From Choanephora cucurbitarum (taxonomy: Eukaryota; Mucoromycota; Mucoromycetes; Mucorales; Choanephoraceae): 64,000 nt of DNA. Where the stretch lies: the NCBI GenBank assembly GCA_025331435.1, contig JAIWNI010000009.1, positions 62,001 to 126,000 on the forward strand, written 5' to 3'. The position numbers and the translations under genes are program-made. This document shows positions 42,445-53,940 of this stretch, piece after piece. Position 1 is the first letter of the stretch; each line of letters opens with the position of its first letter. The notes beneath the pieces are model-generated. The model saw nothing but the letters and a program-made list of their open reading frames with translations, made no database searches and had not been told where the DNA came from.

Positions 42445-44082
42445 CTACAATTGCATCTGATTGACTAAAATGTTTAGTTGTTCCTCTTGTAGTGATGCTG
42501 CAGCAACGGCAGCTTCAATCCATTCGATTGAGCCTGGTTCTAAGGTAGTTCCAAGTACTCTTGTGCGGATTTGGTTTGATTGTTGCTCTAGGTAGATTGC
42601 TCGTTGCGACATTGATATATGATAGTCATACCAGCAGGTATTACTACAAAATCTGACCTGCTGTGTTGTAAAGGAGGCGGAAAAACATTTTCTCAAAAGA
42701 ACTGAATTTACCCATTCGTTGACGAAGGGGTTCCCGCAATGGAAACATGATTGTTTTTTTAAGTGAACTTCTTCCTGTATGTGTTTAGGGATAGTGAAAA
42801 ATAAGCTCTTATAATCATCAGAAACTAACAAAGTCCTGAGAGTAATCTCATGAAGGGAGAGAAGCAGTACGGATGGTGTTTCGCTTATTTTGTCAATGAC
42901 TCCCGACATGTCATCGTTTATGCTATGCTCCAAATTTTGACTCTCGCTTTGATATACGAGTTGCTGTCCTGGTTCAGTCGGATGATTTCTTGATACTTGT
43001 TCCTCTTGTAAAGCCATTGCAAAATCATATGTATCGAATATACTAGAAGGCTGAAGGATTGGCCTGAGAGTTTGAAATACATTGCTAGTCCTTGGATGTT
43101 CAGCTGTATCTGGCTGGTTTAAGAGAGAATGGTCTTGTACGATTGGATTTCCATTGACCATAATGTGTGCACCATGCTCTTGATTTAGTAATTCTGCAGG
43201 AAGGATAGTAATCCTATTGTTGTTTAGATTTAGTAGTTGAAGTCGATGTTGCTGTATCAAATAAAGACAGTCTGATACTACTGGGCCAGGCAAATATGAT
43301 ATTTGATTGTTCGAAAGATCGAGCGTCATCAAAGCTTTACAATCTTTGAACATACTTGTTCGAGGGATATCCGTCAGCTGATTGTGAGAGAGGTTCAAGT
43401 ATTGTAACTGAAATAAACCAGTAAATGTATTGGGCAGTAGGATGTCCAATCGGTTGAACGACAAGTCAAGACTGACCAAGTCTTTCATGGCAGATACAGC
43501 AATAGGTAAGGCTTGAATTAGGTTGCCTCCATATTCTGAACCAAGTTGAAAATCGCAAAGTTTTTCCCATTTGCTTATTGAATCCGGCAATCGTTGAATA
43601 AGATTATTGTTTGCTTTCAATATAGTCAGCTCGTTTAAGTAAATCGGCATTTCTTCAGGAATATCTTCAATGGCATTTTCTGAAATATTCAGGTGTTTCA
43701 GTTGTCTCAGGTTACAATACAAAGCAGAAGGGATATGATCGAGACAATTGTTAGAAAGAACAAGGTTTGTTATACTTTTAAATTTATAGAGTTCTGCAGG
43801 AACTGTACTTATGCGGTTACGAGAGGCGTCTAAACTTAATACGCGATGCTTTTCAGGTTCGTTTTTGAGTCGTTGAAATAATTCTTCTGAAGATAGCTGC
43901 ATCCTCCGAAGGATAAGTATATTTTCGCTTGTCCATTCATTTGATGAAACAGATACTATGCTTGATGGCGTTGAACTTTGGGGTACGTCACTTGATCTAA
44001 CAGAGCTTTCTGGCACAAATGCGTTGGATAAGTGCACAAAATCTACTCCCTCCAAATTCTTTCCACCGTTTAGATAAGACAT
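42445..44082 (-). CDS. Leucine-rich-repeat protein with C-terminal Cys module
   Basis: Intron-free frame of about 545 residues. After a Ser-rich N-terminus come eight or nine LRRs of the SHOC2/RSU1-type spacing, for example HRVLSLDASRNRISTVPAEL, KSITNLVLSNNCLDHIPSAL, and DLVSLDLSFNRL. The C-terminal part has two Cys pairs, CFHCGNPF and VRFCSNTCWYDY, that may bind zinc. LRR scaffolds of this sort occur in fungal signalling and polarity. The particular role is unknown. An in-frame Met at 44148 would add a hydrophobic stretch translated from the T/C-rich leader (TTTCCCTTTATC...); the ATG at 44082, right behind that leader, is preferred. Confidence 0.8.
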   Translation of the reverse strand: MSYLNGGKNLEGVDFVHLSNAFVPESSVRSSDVPQSSTPSSIVSVSSNEWTSENILILRRMQLSSEELFQRLKNEPEKHRVLSLDASRNRISTVPAELYKFKSITNLVLSNNCLDHIPSALYCNLRQLKHLNISENAIEDIPEEMPIYLNELTILKANNNLIQRLPDSISKWEKLCDFQLGSEYGGNLIQALPIAVSAMKDLVSLDLSFNRLDILLPNTFTGLFQLQYLNLSHNQLTDIPRTSMFKDCKALMTLDLSNNQISYLPGPVVSDCLYLIQQHRLQLLNLNNNRITILPAELLNQEHGAHIMVNGNPIVQDHSLLNQPDTAEHPRTSNVFQTLRPILQPSSIFDTYDFAMALQEEQVSRNHPTEPGQQLVYQSESQNLEHSINDDMSGVIDKISETPSVLLLSLHEITLRTLLVSDDYKSLFFTIPKHIQEEVHLKKQSCFHCGNPFVNEWVNSVLLRKCFSASFTTQQVRFCSNTCWYDYHISMSQRAIYLEQQSNQIRTRVLGTTLEPGSIEWIEAAVAAASLQEEQLNILVNQMQL

Positions 44083-44472
44083 AACAAAAAGAGCAAAGAG
44101 AGATAAAGGGAAAAATATCTGGTTTAACTTATCAGATGTTTGTTGCATAAAATATTACCATATATCAAACTCCGTCCATAGTTGTAAATTTGGATGGCAA
44201 TCCACATTCAAAAATTGTCTACGATTGCTGTGAGCAAATCTCATGAAAAATGTAGCAGTTAAAGAAAAGAAAACAACAGCCTAAATGTCTTGTGATGGTT
44301 TTGTTGTTGCCTAAATAGACTAATTTGTGTACATATATCTTACAAGAATGTGCGCTTTGACCAAAACATTCTTTAAAAAGAACTTTTTACTCTATTTAAC
44401 TTGATGTTTTTTCTCTTTTTTTCTCAAAACAAAAAAGAATTGAGAAGCTGGCTGCCTAATATCAAAGGGTTG
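44083..44472. promoter_or_regulatory. Divergent promoter, LRR and secreted-protein genes
   Basis: About 390 bp between start codons on opposite strands. T/C-rich tracts lead each way (44089-44120 for the minus gene, 44395-44430 for the plus gene). No strong TATA. Confidence 0.4.
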
Positions 44473-45359
44473 ATGAAGAAAATACTTTTGTCTCTTGTGT
44501 TGTTAACATCTGTTCTCTGCGAGGTTGCACATGACAACGATGGTAATGAGAAAGTCTTATTCATGAAAAAAACAGCCAATCAACTGAAGCAGATATAGCG
44601 CAAAACGATGCTGAGCACGTACGAACTGTGACAAGATGGGAGCCTTTTCCGGTTGTCTTTGCCGCAACGAAAGTTACAAGTGCTCCAAAAAAAACTACAG
44701 AGAAAGGTTTATCATTCATTGATATTGAAGATGATGAAACACAATCAGAATTTGATGAAAATCTGGATGATTACAATGATGAATACACTAAGGAAGAAGA
44801 TGAAGGAGAGTATGAAAATGACTATGAGCAGCTAGAAGACACAGAATACATGGAAGATGATGATGAAGAAATAGACGATAATGACGATGCTGAAAAATCA
44901 AAATCAAACATGTTGAAAAAATTAAACGAGCTTTTGGCAGTGACTAAAACAAAGATGCATGTAGTTACTGCACTAGCCATGCTGGATCTGATAAATAACA
45001 ATGAATCGACTACAGATGATAAGTCATGCCCTTTAACCGTTACTGAAACTGTTACTGAAGAAGCGCTGCCGACCCATCAGCTTATTACTACAGTAACCGA
45101 AACAGAGATAGAAGAATTTACAACCACAAAGACAGTTACAAAAGACCCTATCTTTGAAAACATTTTTCCTAAATTGCCTACTCTTGAAACACCTGCCGAT
45201 GAAAAGCCTACGATTCAGGAGATAGCTACTGCAATTTTGAAGGCGACAAAGCAAAAATGTTTAGCAAAAGGGCAACCCTGTACGTTTGAGAACCCGGCTA
45301 GCTGTTGCAGTGGTATATGTATTAACGAATATGGAACAGGAAAATGTGGTAGTATTTAA
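44473..45359 (+). CDS. Secreted acidic protein with cystine-knot-like C-terminus
   Basis: Signal peptide MKKILLSLVLLTSVLCEVA. One intron (44545-44591) rejoins the frame as DNDADIAQND. The mature part holds a highly acidic Glu/Asp/Tyr stretch (44720-44885), then a TVTET/TVTETE Thr-rich stalk. The C-terminal six-Cys pattern is C-x6-C-x7-CC-x3-C-x8-C (starting KCLAKGQPC), the inhibitor cystine-knot framework also seen in non-toxic knottins and some carbohydrate-binding or defence peptides. Function is not assigned. The architecture (signal, acidic linker, Thr stalk, compact Cys domain) fits a secreted or wall-associated protein. An upstream in-frame Met (44401) is possible but gives a longer leader before the signal sequence. 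Confidence 0.75.
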
Positions 45360-47447
45360 TCGCGTTTACAATGCTAAAATCAGTATAAGTATATGCATTT
45401 TCTAATACTTTGAGAATAAAAAGCATCTTTCGTGTTCTCATTATGAACACTATACATATCTCTAAGTGTATAGCAATTTAAAAGCTCCTTATAAAGGATA
45501 AAACGAACATCATTTAGCGCAATGACAGTCTGATTTGAGCAGAATAAAGCTTAAATAATAGCCTTACAGGCAAAGTAGAGCTTCTTCATTTACTTTAAAC
45601 TTTGTCGAAGTCATTTGTTGTTAAAATTTTGAAACGCTTCACATAAAGAAGGAATAACAAGAACATTTTGACCAACATAGAACTAATTAAAAAGAGAGAT
45701 CAATTAGCAAGCAGCATAGATAAATTATACTAAGCACTCTTTTATGTTGAAGAAACATTTGACAGAGCTACAAGCAGCCATATTTTTGACAGAGATTTGT
45801 TTCTCTTATACATTCGTCTAGATAACTTCAAGTCTAAACGGTTCAATAATTCTATTAGATTTTTGCTATCAAAGAATTGACGATGATCAGCAATGACACA
45901 TCTAAGCGACCAACAAAATTAACAAGCTATATTACTATTTTGTTACCGAAATCATGGTTTGAGAAACTGATCATTCTTGAGAAAGCAGGGGAGAGCAAAG
46001 TCGTTATCCCAGAAATAGCAATAGAAAGAGCAGACAATCTATCTGTTAAACTTTTATCACAGAAATTGCAAACAGAAGGACATTTAGGATTGTAGCAGAC
46101 GAAGGAATCTTTGATTTCTCTATGGATTACTTTACCTTGCTTGAAGGAACATGATTAAGTATGGGTAATTTTGTTGAAGCAATAGGCACATGTTTGCAGG
46201 GTATAGTATTCACCTTTAATACAGACAGTTGTATATTTTGAACGTATCCCTTGATTCCAAGAACTACTTTATCTTAGATCACTTCGAGTTGTTGAGCTTA
46301 CACCATACCTGCGGTCACTAGGTGTTTTCTTTATATTTTCTTTTCCTTTCTTTTTAACAGATACCTTTTTGAGAGGATTTGATCCTCAGATGTGCCAAAT
46401 ATCACAAGGCTATAGGATTATACTGAAATTGTCTAGTAATTCTAGTACAAAACGCAGCATTCAGAATTGGAGATTAAAATGAATGGATACAGATTTATGC
46501 AGTGTTATTTCTTTATGTGAAATAAGCCGAGTAGATAACCTCATTGTCCTTCTCTAAATCGTCTCGAAAATTTACAACTGTTAAGATCGATAAGTCTTTC
46601 ATAACCAAATGACTATCCAACTAAAGATAATGTATCGCCACTATATGAATGCTCTAGCTCTTCGTCATAAAATGTGCCATTGTATCTCAAAATATGATAA
46701 TAATGAACTTATTTTGTTATATTCTGCAACAAAGGAGTAGGGAGTCTCGATTCTAAACCTGAACAAAAGTTCATCAACTAAACCAAAGGTATACTTCTAG
46801 TTACTAACTACCTTTTGAAAGAATATGTTCTGAATCTTTTATTGAACCTTGAATGTCTGGAAGGCCTAAAAACTAAAGCGTATCAAAGAAGATTGCCAAC
46901 TAAAAAGAAGATGCTTCTATTTGAAAGGCCAAGATTATTCCTGTATCACACATGATTATATATCCAACAGTAGACCTGTTATACAATGAATACACTCTGG
47001 CAAGAGTTTCGGAAACTATACACAGATCCTTGCATTGTAGTTGCACTGTGATAGACTTCGGCTCGTGGCGAGATGTTCTAAACAGTCAGCTGACTTTCAT
47101 TCAAGCAGCCATATCGGATCAGTGATTTCAGCCATTGATTAAGTTATGGCAAAACATATGCTGTAAGAGGCAACACAGGTCATTTGTCCTCCACACTCAT
47201 ACATGTGCAGGAGCCTCATTTTCGTGTTGTGGTAGGATAAGAGAGGTACCAGCTAGAACAACATTATCATGGAAGCCGTTGTTGTGACAAGTAAGGCCCA
47301 AGAAAACAACATGTAAATGTTTAAAGTAGAGCCATTTTTATTGAAAAATTCATCATATTTCATGTGGAAAGTTGAATGTTCAATCAACACTAAGATTTGA
47401 TATTTATTTGTATCTCATAAAAACCGCCATATGAACCAATTGTAAAC
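45360..47447. other. Long intergenic region, no supported gene
   Basis: Two kilobases without a convincing gene. A 72-codon frame at 45877-46095 (SYITILLPKSWFEKLIILEK) has normal composition but no domain. AT-rich and stop-rich elsewhere, suggesting decayed DNA. Confidence 0.4.
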
Positions 47448-48313
47448 TTAAGCAACAACTGCTGGATTATGATATGCCATTCCATACTTGGGGTCTTGTG
47501 AGTAATAAAAGCTGTTATATCCTTCCCATATAGGTGGACCAGGATAAATAGGCTCCTCAGAAGGGTCATGAGAGACGAAGAAAGGGACTGACTCGTAGAC
47601 ACAATGTACAGGTTGACCAAAATAATTGACCATAATGCGATAATGATAAAAGCCGCTAGGACTTGTGACATTAAGGGGGAAAAGGGCAGAGCCCGTCATG
47701 TCTTCACCAGTATAGAGCGCTAATTATGTAGAAAGTCAATCATCACAATATATGTCTACAACACACATTATCACTTACTCATGTTTGCTCCAACAACAGA
47801 TTCATTGTGCTGAGTGGAATTGATCACTCGAATACGCCAAATAATGTTGGGTTTCCATACGGGTAACTCGGTTTCATTTATTCTCCATTTGATTTCTTGA
47901 ATGGAATCAGCTGCAAACGAGAGACCGGGATACTTTGGATAGTCGATATAAAATCCGGTACAATAGAAAGGATTTACGCGAGGAGGATTGTATGCATACT
48001 TCCATTCAAAGAGAAGAGGCGGAGGAAGCTGAGTAGTACTGCTTGCTGTTGTATTAGTGGCGCTTTTTTCTTTTTTAGCATCTGATGAACGATCATATTC
48101 CTCGCCATAATAGGTATTTTTAGAATCTGAATAAGTGGAATTTGTATCGTGGTCATTATCATAGTCTGTATTTGACTTAGTATGGTGGTTGCGTTCTTTT
48201 TGTGAATAGTCTTCTTCATTTAAACTGGTATGGTTTTCATCATAGCGTCCATAGGTCGCAGCATTTACAAGGCCTATTGTAAAGATTGTAAGGATCCAGA
48301 ATGGGACTTTCAT
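47448..48313 (-). CDS. Secreted protein, unknown function
   Basis: Signal peptide MKVPFWILTIFTIGLVNA. A low-complexity Asn/Asp/Ser/Tyr region follows, then a folded domain starting LLFEWKYAYNPPRVNPFYCT. It continues across one intron (about 47786-47719) to FYHYRIMVNYFGQPVHCVYE and a Pro/Tyr-rich tail. Many Asn-x-Ser/Thr glycosylation sites (about eight) and a conserved Cys pair suggest an extracellular or wall beta-sandwich domain. It is faintly similar to the fungal KRE9/KNH or DUF7137 class; not proven. About 265 residues. Confidence 0.75.
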
Positions 48314-48751
48314 TGCTTCTTAAATCAATATGAACAAAGAATTGGTTTGGTTCACTTCTCATTATATATCCTTTTGTTTTTTAGATCTTTGAATCATACA
48401 TATGCTTTATACAAAAAGAATTGCTTATTGATTGAGATCAGAATTACACAGATTGATAGTTTAATACGCAAAAACAGTTGCTATTTCTTACAAAACCTCA
48501 TAAAAGCGTCGTCTGCAAGACAATTCAAAGGCTTTAAACGGAGTGACGTTTGAATTGTTTTGCTTAATGGCAAGCAAGTGCTACTAGAATGGCTGAACAG
48601 GTGCATACTATAAATCTAAACGATTATGATGCAAAGGTTTGCTCCAGTCAAGATCTTGCTACTAACATGTGTTATACTGGCTGGAATACTGGACAGTATC
48701 TCTATATCTTGATTTCAAACATGAAGTCTAATTGCTTTAAACAGTTTATCC

Positions 48752-48997
48752 TCAAGACGAGGTGGTGACGGAAGTATTAGCGATATAACCAATAGTAAGA
48801 AGACTGGAAATAGGAATGGTCCATAAATTGTAGATCAGTGTAACTGCAAGCTGGTCTTGAAAGAGAACTAAAAGGCAATTGCCAAACCGCCGTTGTACAC
48901 TCAATATGACACATGGTATTTCCATCATAACATACAGCAAAAAGAACAATAATGAAAGGGATTTCAGGATGACAATTCCTGCTGAATTTGCCTTCAT
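48752..48997 (-). CDS. Small hydrophobic protein, hypothetical
   Basis: ATG 48997 begins an 81-codon frame with two likely membrane helices (VILKSLSLLFFLLYVMM, and the region IYNLWTIPISSLLTIGYIA). A TTATTACAG acceptor-like string ends exactly at the ATG, so it may be a second exon. No family is recognised. It may be chance. Confidence 0.3.
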   Translation of the reverse strand: MKANSAGIVILKSLSLLFFLLYVMMEIPCVILSVQRRFGNCLLVLFQDQLAVTLIYNLWTIPISSLLTIGYIANTSVTTSS

Positions 48998-49012
48998 CTG
49001 TAATAATATCAC

Positions 49013-49895
49013 GTTAATACATCTTCATAGCTATTGAAGCTAAACAGAATGATACCATTCTCTCTTCAGAGTCTCGCGTATGGAGTGGGGGACCAGCCTA
49101 GTAGATTGGCTTTATTGATAATGAGTTAGCTCTTTGTGGATACATCGACTATCCAAAGCAGACTCCCTCTTGTATATTTATCATTGCTCTCAATTAGTTA
49201 GGTTTTCTTCAAAACCATAAATGATGTTATTGCCTCGATAGAAAGAAAATAAAACAACGATGTTCACCAGTCAGAATCCTCATCTGATGATTGAAGCTTA
49301 TTTGATGATACCCTTCTTTTGCAATCTTAAAGCATATCATGCATACTATCTGTAAGAAGCGTATATTTTTCTAACTATATTATCAACCCATGTATGAAGC
49401 AAGACACGTATTCTTGATTGGATAATGAACAAGCATGTCAATCAGAACTTGTAAGCTTTATTTTCGATCATTGTAAGCCTCCATCGTTTGAGCAAAAGCA
49501 AGGAATAAAGCTCATTCGAAAACGAAACAATTGCATAGAGTCAAACAATGAGAAAAAGTAATTCTCTTCTGAAGATACTATCAAGCAGTTAGTTTCATTA
49601 GGCAACAAAAGAAAGACAAATCACAATGACCAATAGTAGATCGCATTTTGTTTCGGCCAATCAATATTTAATTTTGGTTCTTTATTTTTTAAAATTCCGT
49701 AAAATGTGATTCAGTAATGCTACACCTCATCTGTTTTTGTACCTCCAATCAGGTAATACAAGAGCTAATTAATGGTATGCAGTAACAAAAAGTGTGTCCC
49801 ATAAACTACACAAATGTTACCTAGTTTTCTTGTCCCGATTCTTTTTTTTTTCCTATTTCTCTTTCTCTTTTCTTTTTTTCTTATTGTGATTTAAA
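49013..49895. other. Intergenic upstream of the syntaxin gene
   Basis: No gene seen. The last 60 bp are T/C-rich, matching the leader style of this genome. Confidence 0.5.
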
Positions 49896-51301
49896 ATGAG
49901 TAACTACAATTCGAGATATAATGTTAGTCGTGATAGACTAGCTGATCTTAGAGTAAGTAGTCATGAACACATTCTTGGAGTTTTGTTTTGACTTGAGCCA
50001 TTCTTTCTTAAAATAGGGCAGTTTAGACAGGTACCTGAGCTAAACTTGAGTATCTTCCAAAAAAAAATATATATACTGATAAATTAGTCTAGTTCAGACG
50101 CTTTTGGTGGTCCTACTAGAACAACTGGTATCTCAAGTCGATACCAAACAGAGAGCACCAATGAATCTTATGAGTTACAATCAAGACAATATGAGCCCAT
50201 TGGCCCAACAGCACAAACAGATATCAATACAATGGAGGGATTCTTGGCAGAAGTAATTTTTAAAAAAAGACAGGCTAAAAGAAATAGAATTAACCAAAAA
50301 AAAACTCGTCTTCGACTTTAGATTGATGCTATTTCTAACTCAATTAAGCAAGTACAAAATAATGTCGATCTCATTAGTAATTTGCATGATGCATCGCTTG
50401 TCAGTATCAACGAGCAGCAATGGAAGCAAAACTCAAGCCAACTCGCCCAGCTTGTAAACGATACTTCTGTCACAAATAAGCACTTGAGAGATAGAATCAA
50501 AGCATTGGAGGCTTCTAATGCAAGACACCCAAAGAACTCTGACTTGAACATTAGAAAGGCACAGGTATCTCGAGTCAAAAAGGAATTCATGAACAGCCTT
50601 ACACGATACAAGGACGTCGAAGCAAATTTCAACCAGAAATATCGTCAACGTGTCGAAAGACAAATTCGAATTGGTAAAGATTACCAAATTACATTTATAT
50701 ATTATGATACCAATTATTGCTTGTAGTAAAGCAGGATGTGACAGAAGAAGAGCTGGATGCTATCATTGATTCTGATCAACAAAACCAAATCTTTGCCCAA
50801 AGCCTCCTGCGTAACAATCGATCTGGTCAAGCCAAGTCTGTCTTGTCTGAAGTCCAGACTAGACACGAAGACATCAAGCGCATCCAAGCAACTATCATTG
50901 AATTGGCACAGTTGTTTGAAGATATGCAAATGATGATTGAGGAACAGGGACAAGTATTAGATCAAGTTGATAATCATGCACAAGAAACAACACAAGACCT
51001 TGAGCATGGTAACAAGCAAATTAGTCGTGCTATAGTCCTTGCAAGATCCACACGCGCTGTAAGTCGATGCATACTCAATGCCTTTGTTTTTGCTTTATTT
51101 AAGCACTCCCCCCTTTTTTTTTCTGTAGAAAAAATGGTGCTGTTTCTTTATCACTATTATTATCTGTGTAGTGATTGCCATTCTTGTATGGTGGTTTGCT
51201 TTTGACCATCCGGTAAGTTGATCACAATAAGGATAACTATTACCTTTACTAACACAAGAAATTAGGGTGTTGGTCATAATAACAACAACCAAACAGCCTA
51301 A
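49896..51301 (+). CDS. SSO1: Syntaxin, plasma-membrane t-SNARE (SSO type)
   Basis: Fusion of secretory vesicles at the plasma membrane. Exons join as DRLADLRGSLDSSDAFGG, using a 14-nt micro-exon (50016-50029). The three-helix Habc domain follows (IDAISNSIKQVQNNVDLISN and on), then the SNARE helix with central Gln: EDIKRIQATIIELAQLFEDM. A C-terminal membrane anchor FFITIIICVVIAILVWWF follows. Last exons are at about 51130-51210 and 51265-51301. The Qa-SNARE layer pattern and the tail anchor are clear. The N-terminal sequence is short, as in yeast Sso1/2. SEC9 and synaptobrevin partners are not in this window. Confidence 0.9.
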
Positions 51302-52741
51302 TAATTCACATCGTACTTTACTTTGCTACCTTTCCTTACTATCTAATTTAATTTAATTTAATACCGTACCTCCGCCCATATTTTTCTGTTTTCTAACAAA
51401 CTGATTTTTGATCTGGTCACTAGCCAGCTTTTGTTTTGGCAGGGACTCGGCTGCTTTTCTTTAACTTTTTAGTAGTAAGCAAGCAGACAACAGCTTTGGC
51501 GTGTCTCTCTTTTTTCTTTTTCTTTTACAAAGACAGGTGAGGTGAAATCATGGACGACCAAGGAAAGGATGCTAGAGATAAAATGAGAGGAGAAAATCAA
51601 CCCTTATTAAAATCCTAAAAAGCCCAACAAAGCGATAAAAGTTTATTGTCTCATATGCAAAATAAAGAAGTAGAGCAGCAACTAATTAAGGTGTCTTTTC
51701 CTAGTCAAAATGAGCGCTTCAATTTGTAAAAATGACCTTTTATAATATAATTACAAGTTTTAAGCATTTAAGGGAATAACTGAGCTTGTATAACAATTCA
51801 TATGTAAGCTTTTTATCGCAAAGCTATTTAGGATGTATTTCTAGAACCGGTTTACTGTTAGAATGCATCATTCTGCATGGAAAAAGACTTCTTTTAGGTA
51901 TTTCAAAGCTGTTTCAAACTCTGGAAACTTGGTCGGTAAAATATGCACGGAAATGAACTATTATAACGAACCCGAAATGTATATAAGTTAAAAAGCTATT
52001 TACATCAATTAATTTTATCAAGTTAAGGCAGGTTGGCATAGAATTATAGTACACCATAGAGTATAACTACTCTTCTCTTCTTCAACTAACTTCTAATCAT
52101 GCATTGACTTAGGTGCATCATTATACTTTTGCTGTGTACTTATTAGCAGAACCTATCTTAACTTTAGCGATACTTAAACCAGTGAAACAAAAGCCATGCT
52201 CATGCACAAAATAAATAAGATATCCCCTTTTTCAAAGGTTTTTAAGGCTCCTTCTTAAGCTCTTTTGATCCTTACAAAAATGATTCGATTGGGAGAGGGA
52301 AGCAGAAGGACAAACTTGCCATTATATCAAATAAAAGCCACATCAATCTGTAGCTTTGCAAAACAATTTTTTAGACACACCTGTTCTTTGAGGCAAGCTT
52401 TTTTATATAAAAGAGTTAAGAGAATGTGCAGAGCAAATGTAATCTTTATCACTCTTACTTAATCAAGACAGTTTATAAGGACAAGAGGCTGCCACTTGTG
52501 CGTAAGCATCGACTGCTTAGTGAAAGCCGTGTAAGATACGAAAGGAGTTATAATGCCACATAGTTTGGAGGTATACACAATGCATTAAGGGATTGAAGTC
52601 TTCAGAAAGCTGCTTTGTTCATTCCAATTTAGAATGCTTGATGTCTTTGCAAATGATTGTTACTCTTGCCTCTCCTATTGATGGTCCTTGCCTTTGGTAT
52701 TCAATAGTTTCAATTTCGCATAACTGATTTCTAGGCGATCT
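51302..52741. other. Intergenic, no supported gene
   Basis: AT-rich. Short frames only (for example 52265-52462) without domain support. Confidence 0.5.
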
Positions 52742-53940
52742 CTAATAGGACTCTGTACCAGATTGTATTAGATAAATGTAAAATGAATCTGCCGATGAAG
52801 CTCTTCTAGTGTTTATATGAAGAGAGTGTAGGGAGGTAGAAGGCATGACAACGTTGGCTATATTTAGCAAAGTGGTTTCTATACTTGCATTCTTTAGATT
52901 AGGTGCAGATATAGGCACCTCGTCTAGAAAATTCTCAGTAACGATAATACCTCTCACGATAAGATGAGTGACTGATAGTTTGGTCCCTGAATAAGTACAA
53001 ATACTTGGAATATTCAGATAAAGAGTTTGAAGTTGTATGCAATGAGACAAAATATGGTTGAGTCCAAAAGGTTCTGTTTTGATTTTTAGATCATCTAGTT
53101 GATTCAAATAGGCTACCAGGCTTGGTGTTATAGCACTATGATTATAAGGCACATATGATATATATGAGTTTGAGCAGCGTGCTTTAGATCTGTTACATAG
53201 ACATGCAAGGCTCCAAGGATCAAAAGTGATCTGCATCTCTCCGTACCATTAAAACGGTTTAAGTGCATCAAAAAGATTTCTGAATTTTGGACTACTGCAC
53301 AATGAAAAGATAAACTTCGTCACTGAGCGTGCATAATTCATCCCTTCAAAGTTTGATATATTCTTGAGCACGAGTTTTTTCAATATTAGAAAACTTGCAG
53401 TAAAGATAATAGCAGTTTTGACTTCCAATGACGTACAAAGCAACTAAAAGGAATCCTACTGCCGCGTTCAGCTCGGTCTACCTTAGTTTGTCTCCACACT
53501 CATCTAAATAGCGAAGCTTGAGCGTAACATTTGTAGCATTTAAGCATAGTGCAAGAGCGCCATTTAGCAGCTTTACTGCTATTTTTCTTGAAGAAGACGA
53601 AGTCGGTTCTTTTTTAGATGAATTGAAACGAGTCTGTCTTGCAATATACAAAGGGAAATGAAAACATGGAGGCTCAAAAACTAAATGTGATATGTGTGAG
53701 ATATTGAGAATGAGGGCCGAAAGCCTATCCTTGATTCCTAATAAAAACATGGTAGTTTTGGCGTGAAGATTTACCAGCATTATCGCTTTGGTGATGGTCT
53801 CTCTTTGTAAGTGATATATCATTTGTATTTTTCAAATACTTCCAATGGCCACATTTTATCTCATTCAAAGCAACTTGATATAGAGAGTCGGAACCGATTT
53901 CAGTCCCAATACACTTAACATTAGGTATAAAATGAATCAA
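52742..53940 (-). pseudogene. F-box/LRR-type gene relic
   Basis: Three successive minus-strand blocks (53940-53725, 53822-53478, 53443-53249 to 52742) read as one Leu-rich protein, for example FIPNVKCIGTEIGSDSLYQV and LKNASIETTLLNIANVVMPS. They are separated by frame changes near 53820 and stops near 53478 and 53249. The arrangement recalls the large F-box/leucine-rich families of Mucorales, but no F-box was found. It could alternatively have unrecognised introns. Called a pseudogene because at least one overlap between blocks requires a one-base shift. Confidence 0.4.

Noticed and set aside
44401..44472. Earlier in-frame Met for the secreted acidic protein
   Set aside because: It would place a basic/hydrophobic extension ahead of a complete signal peptide starting at 44473.
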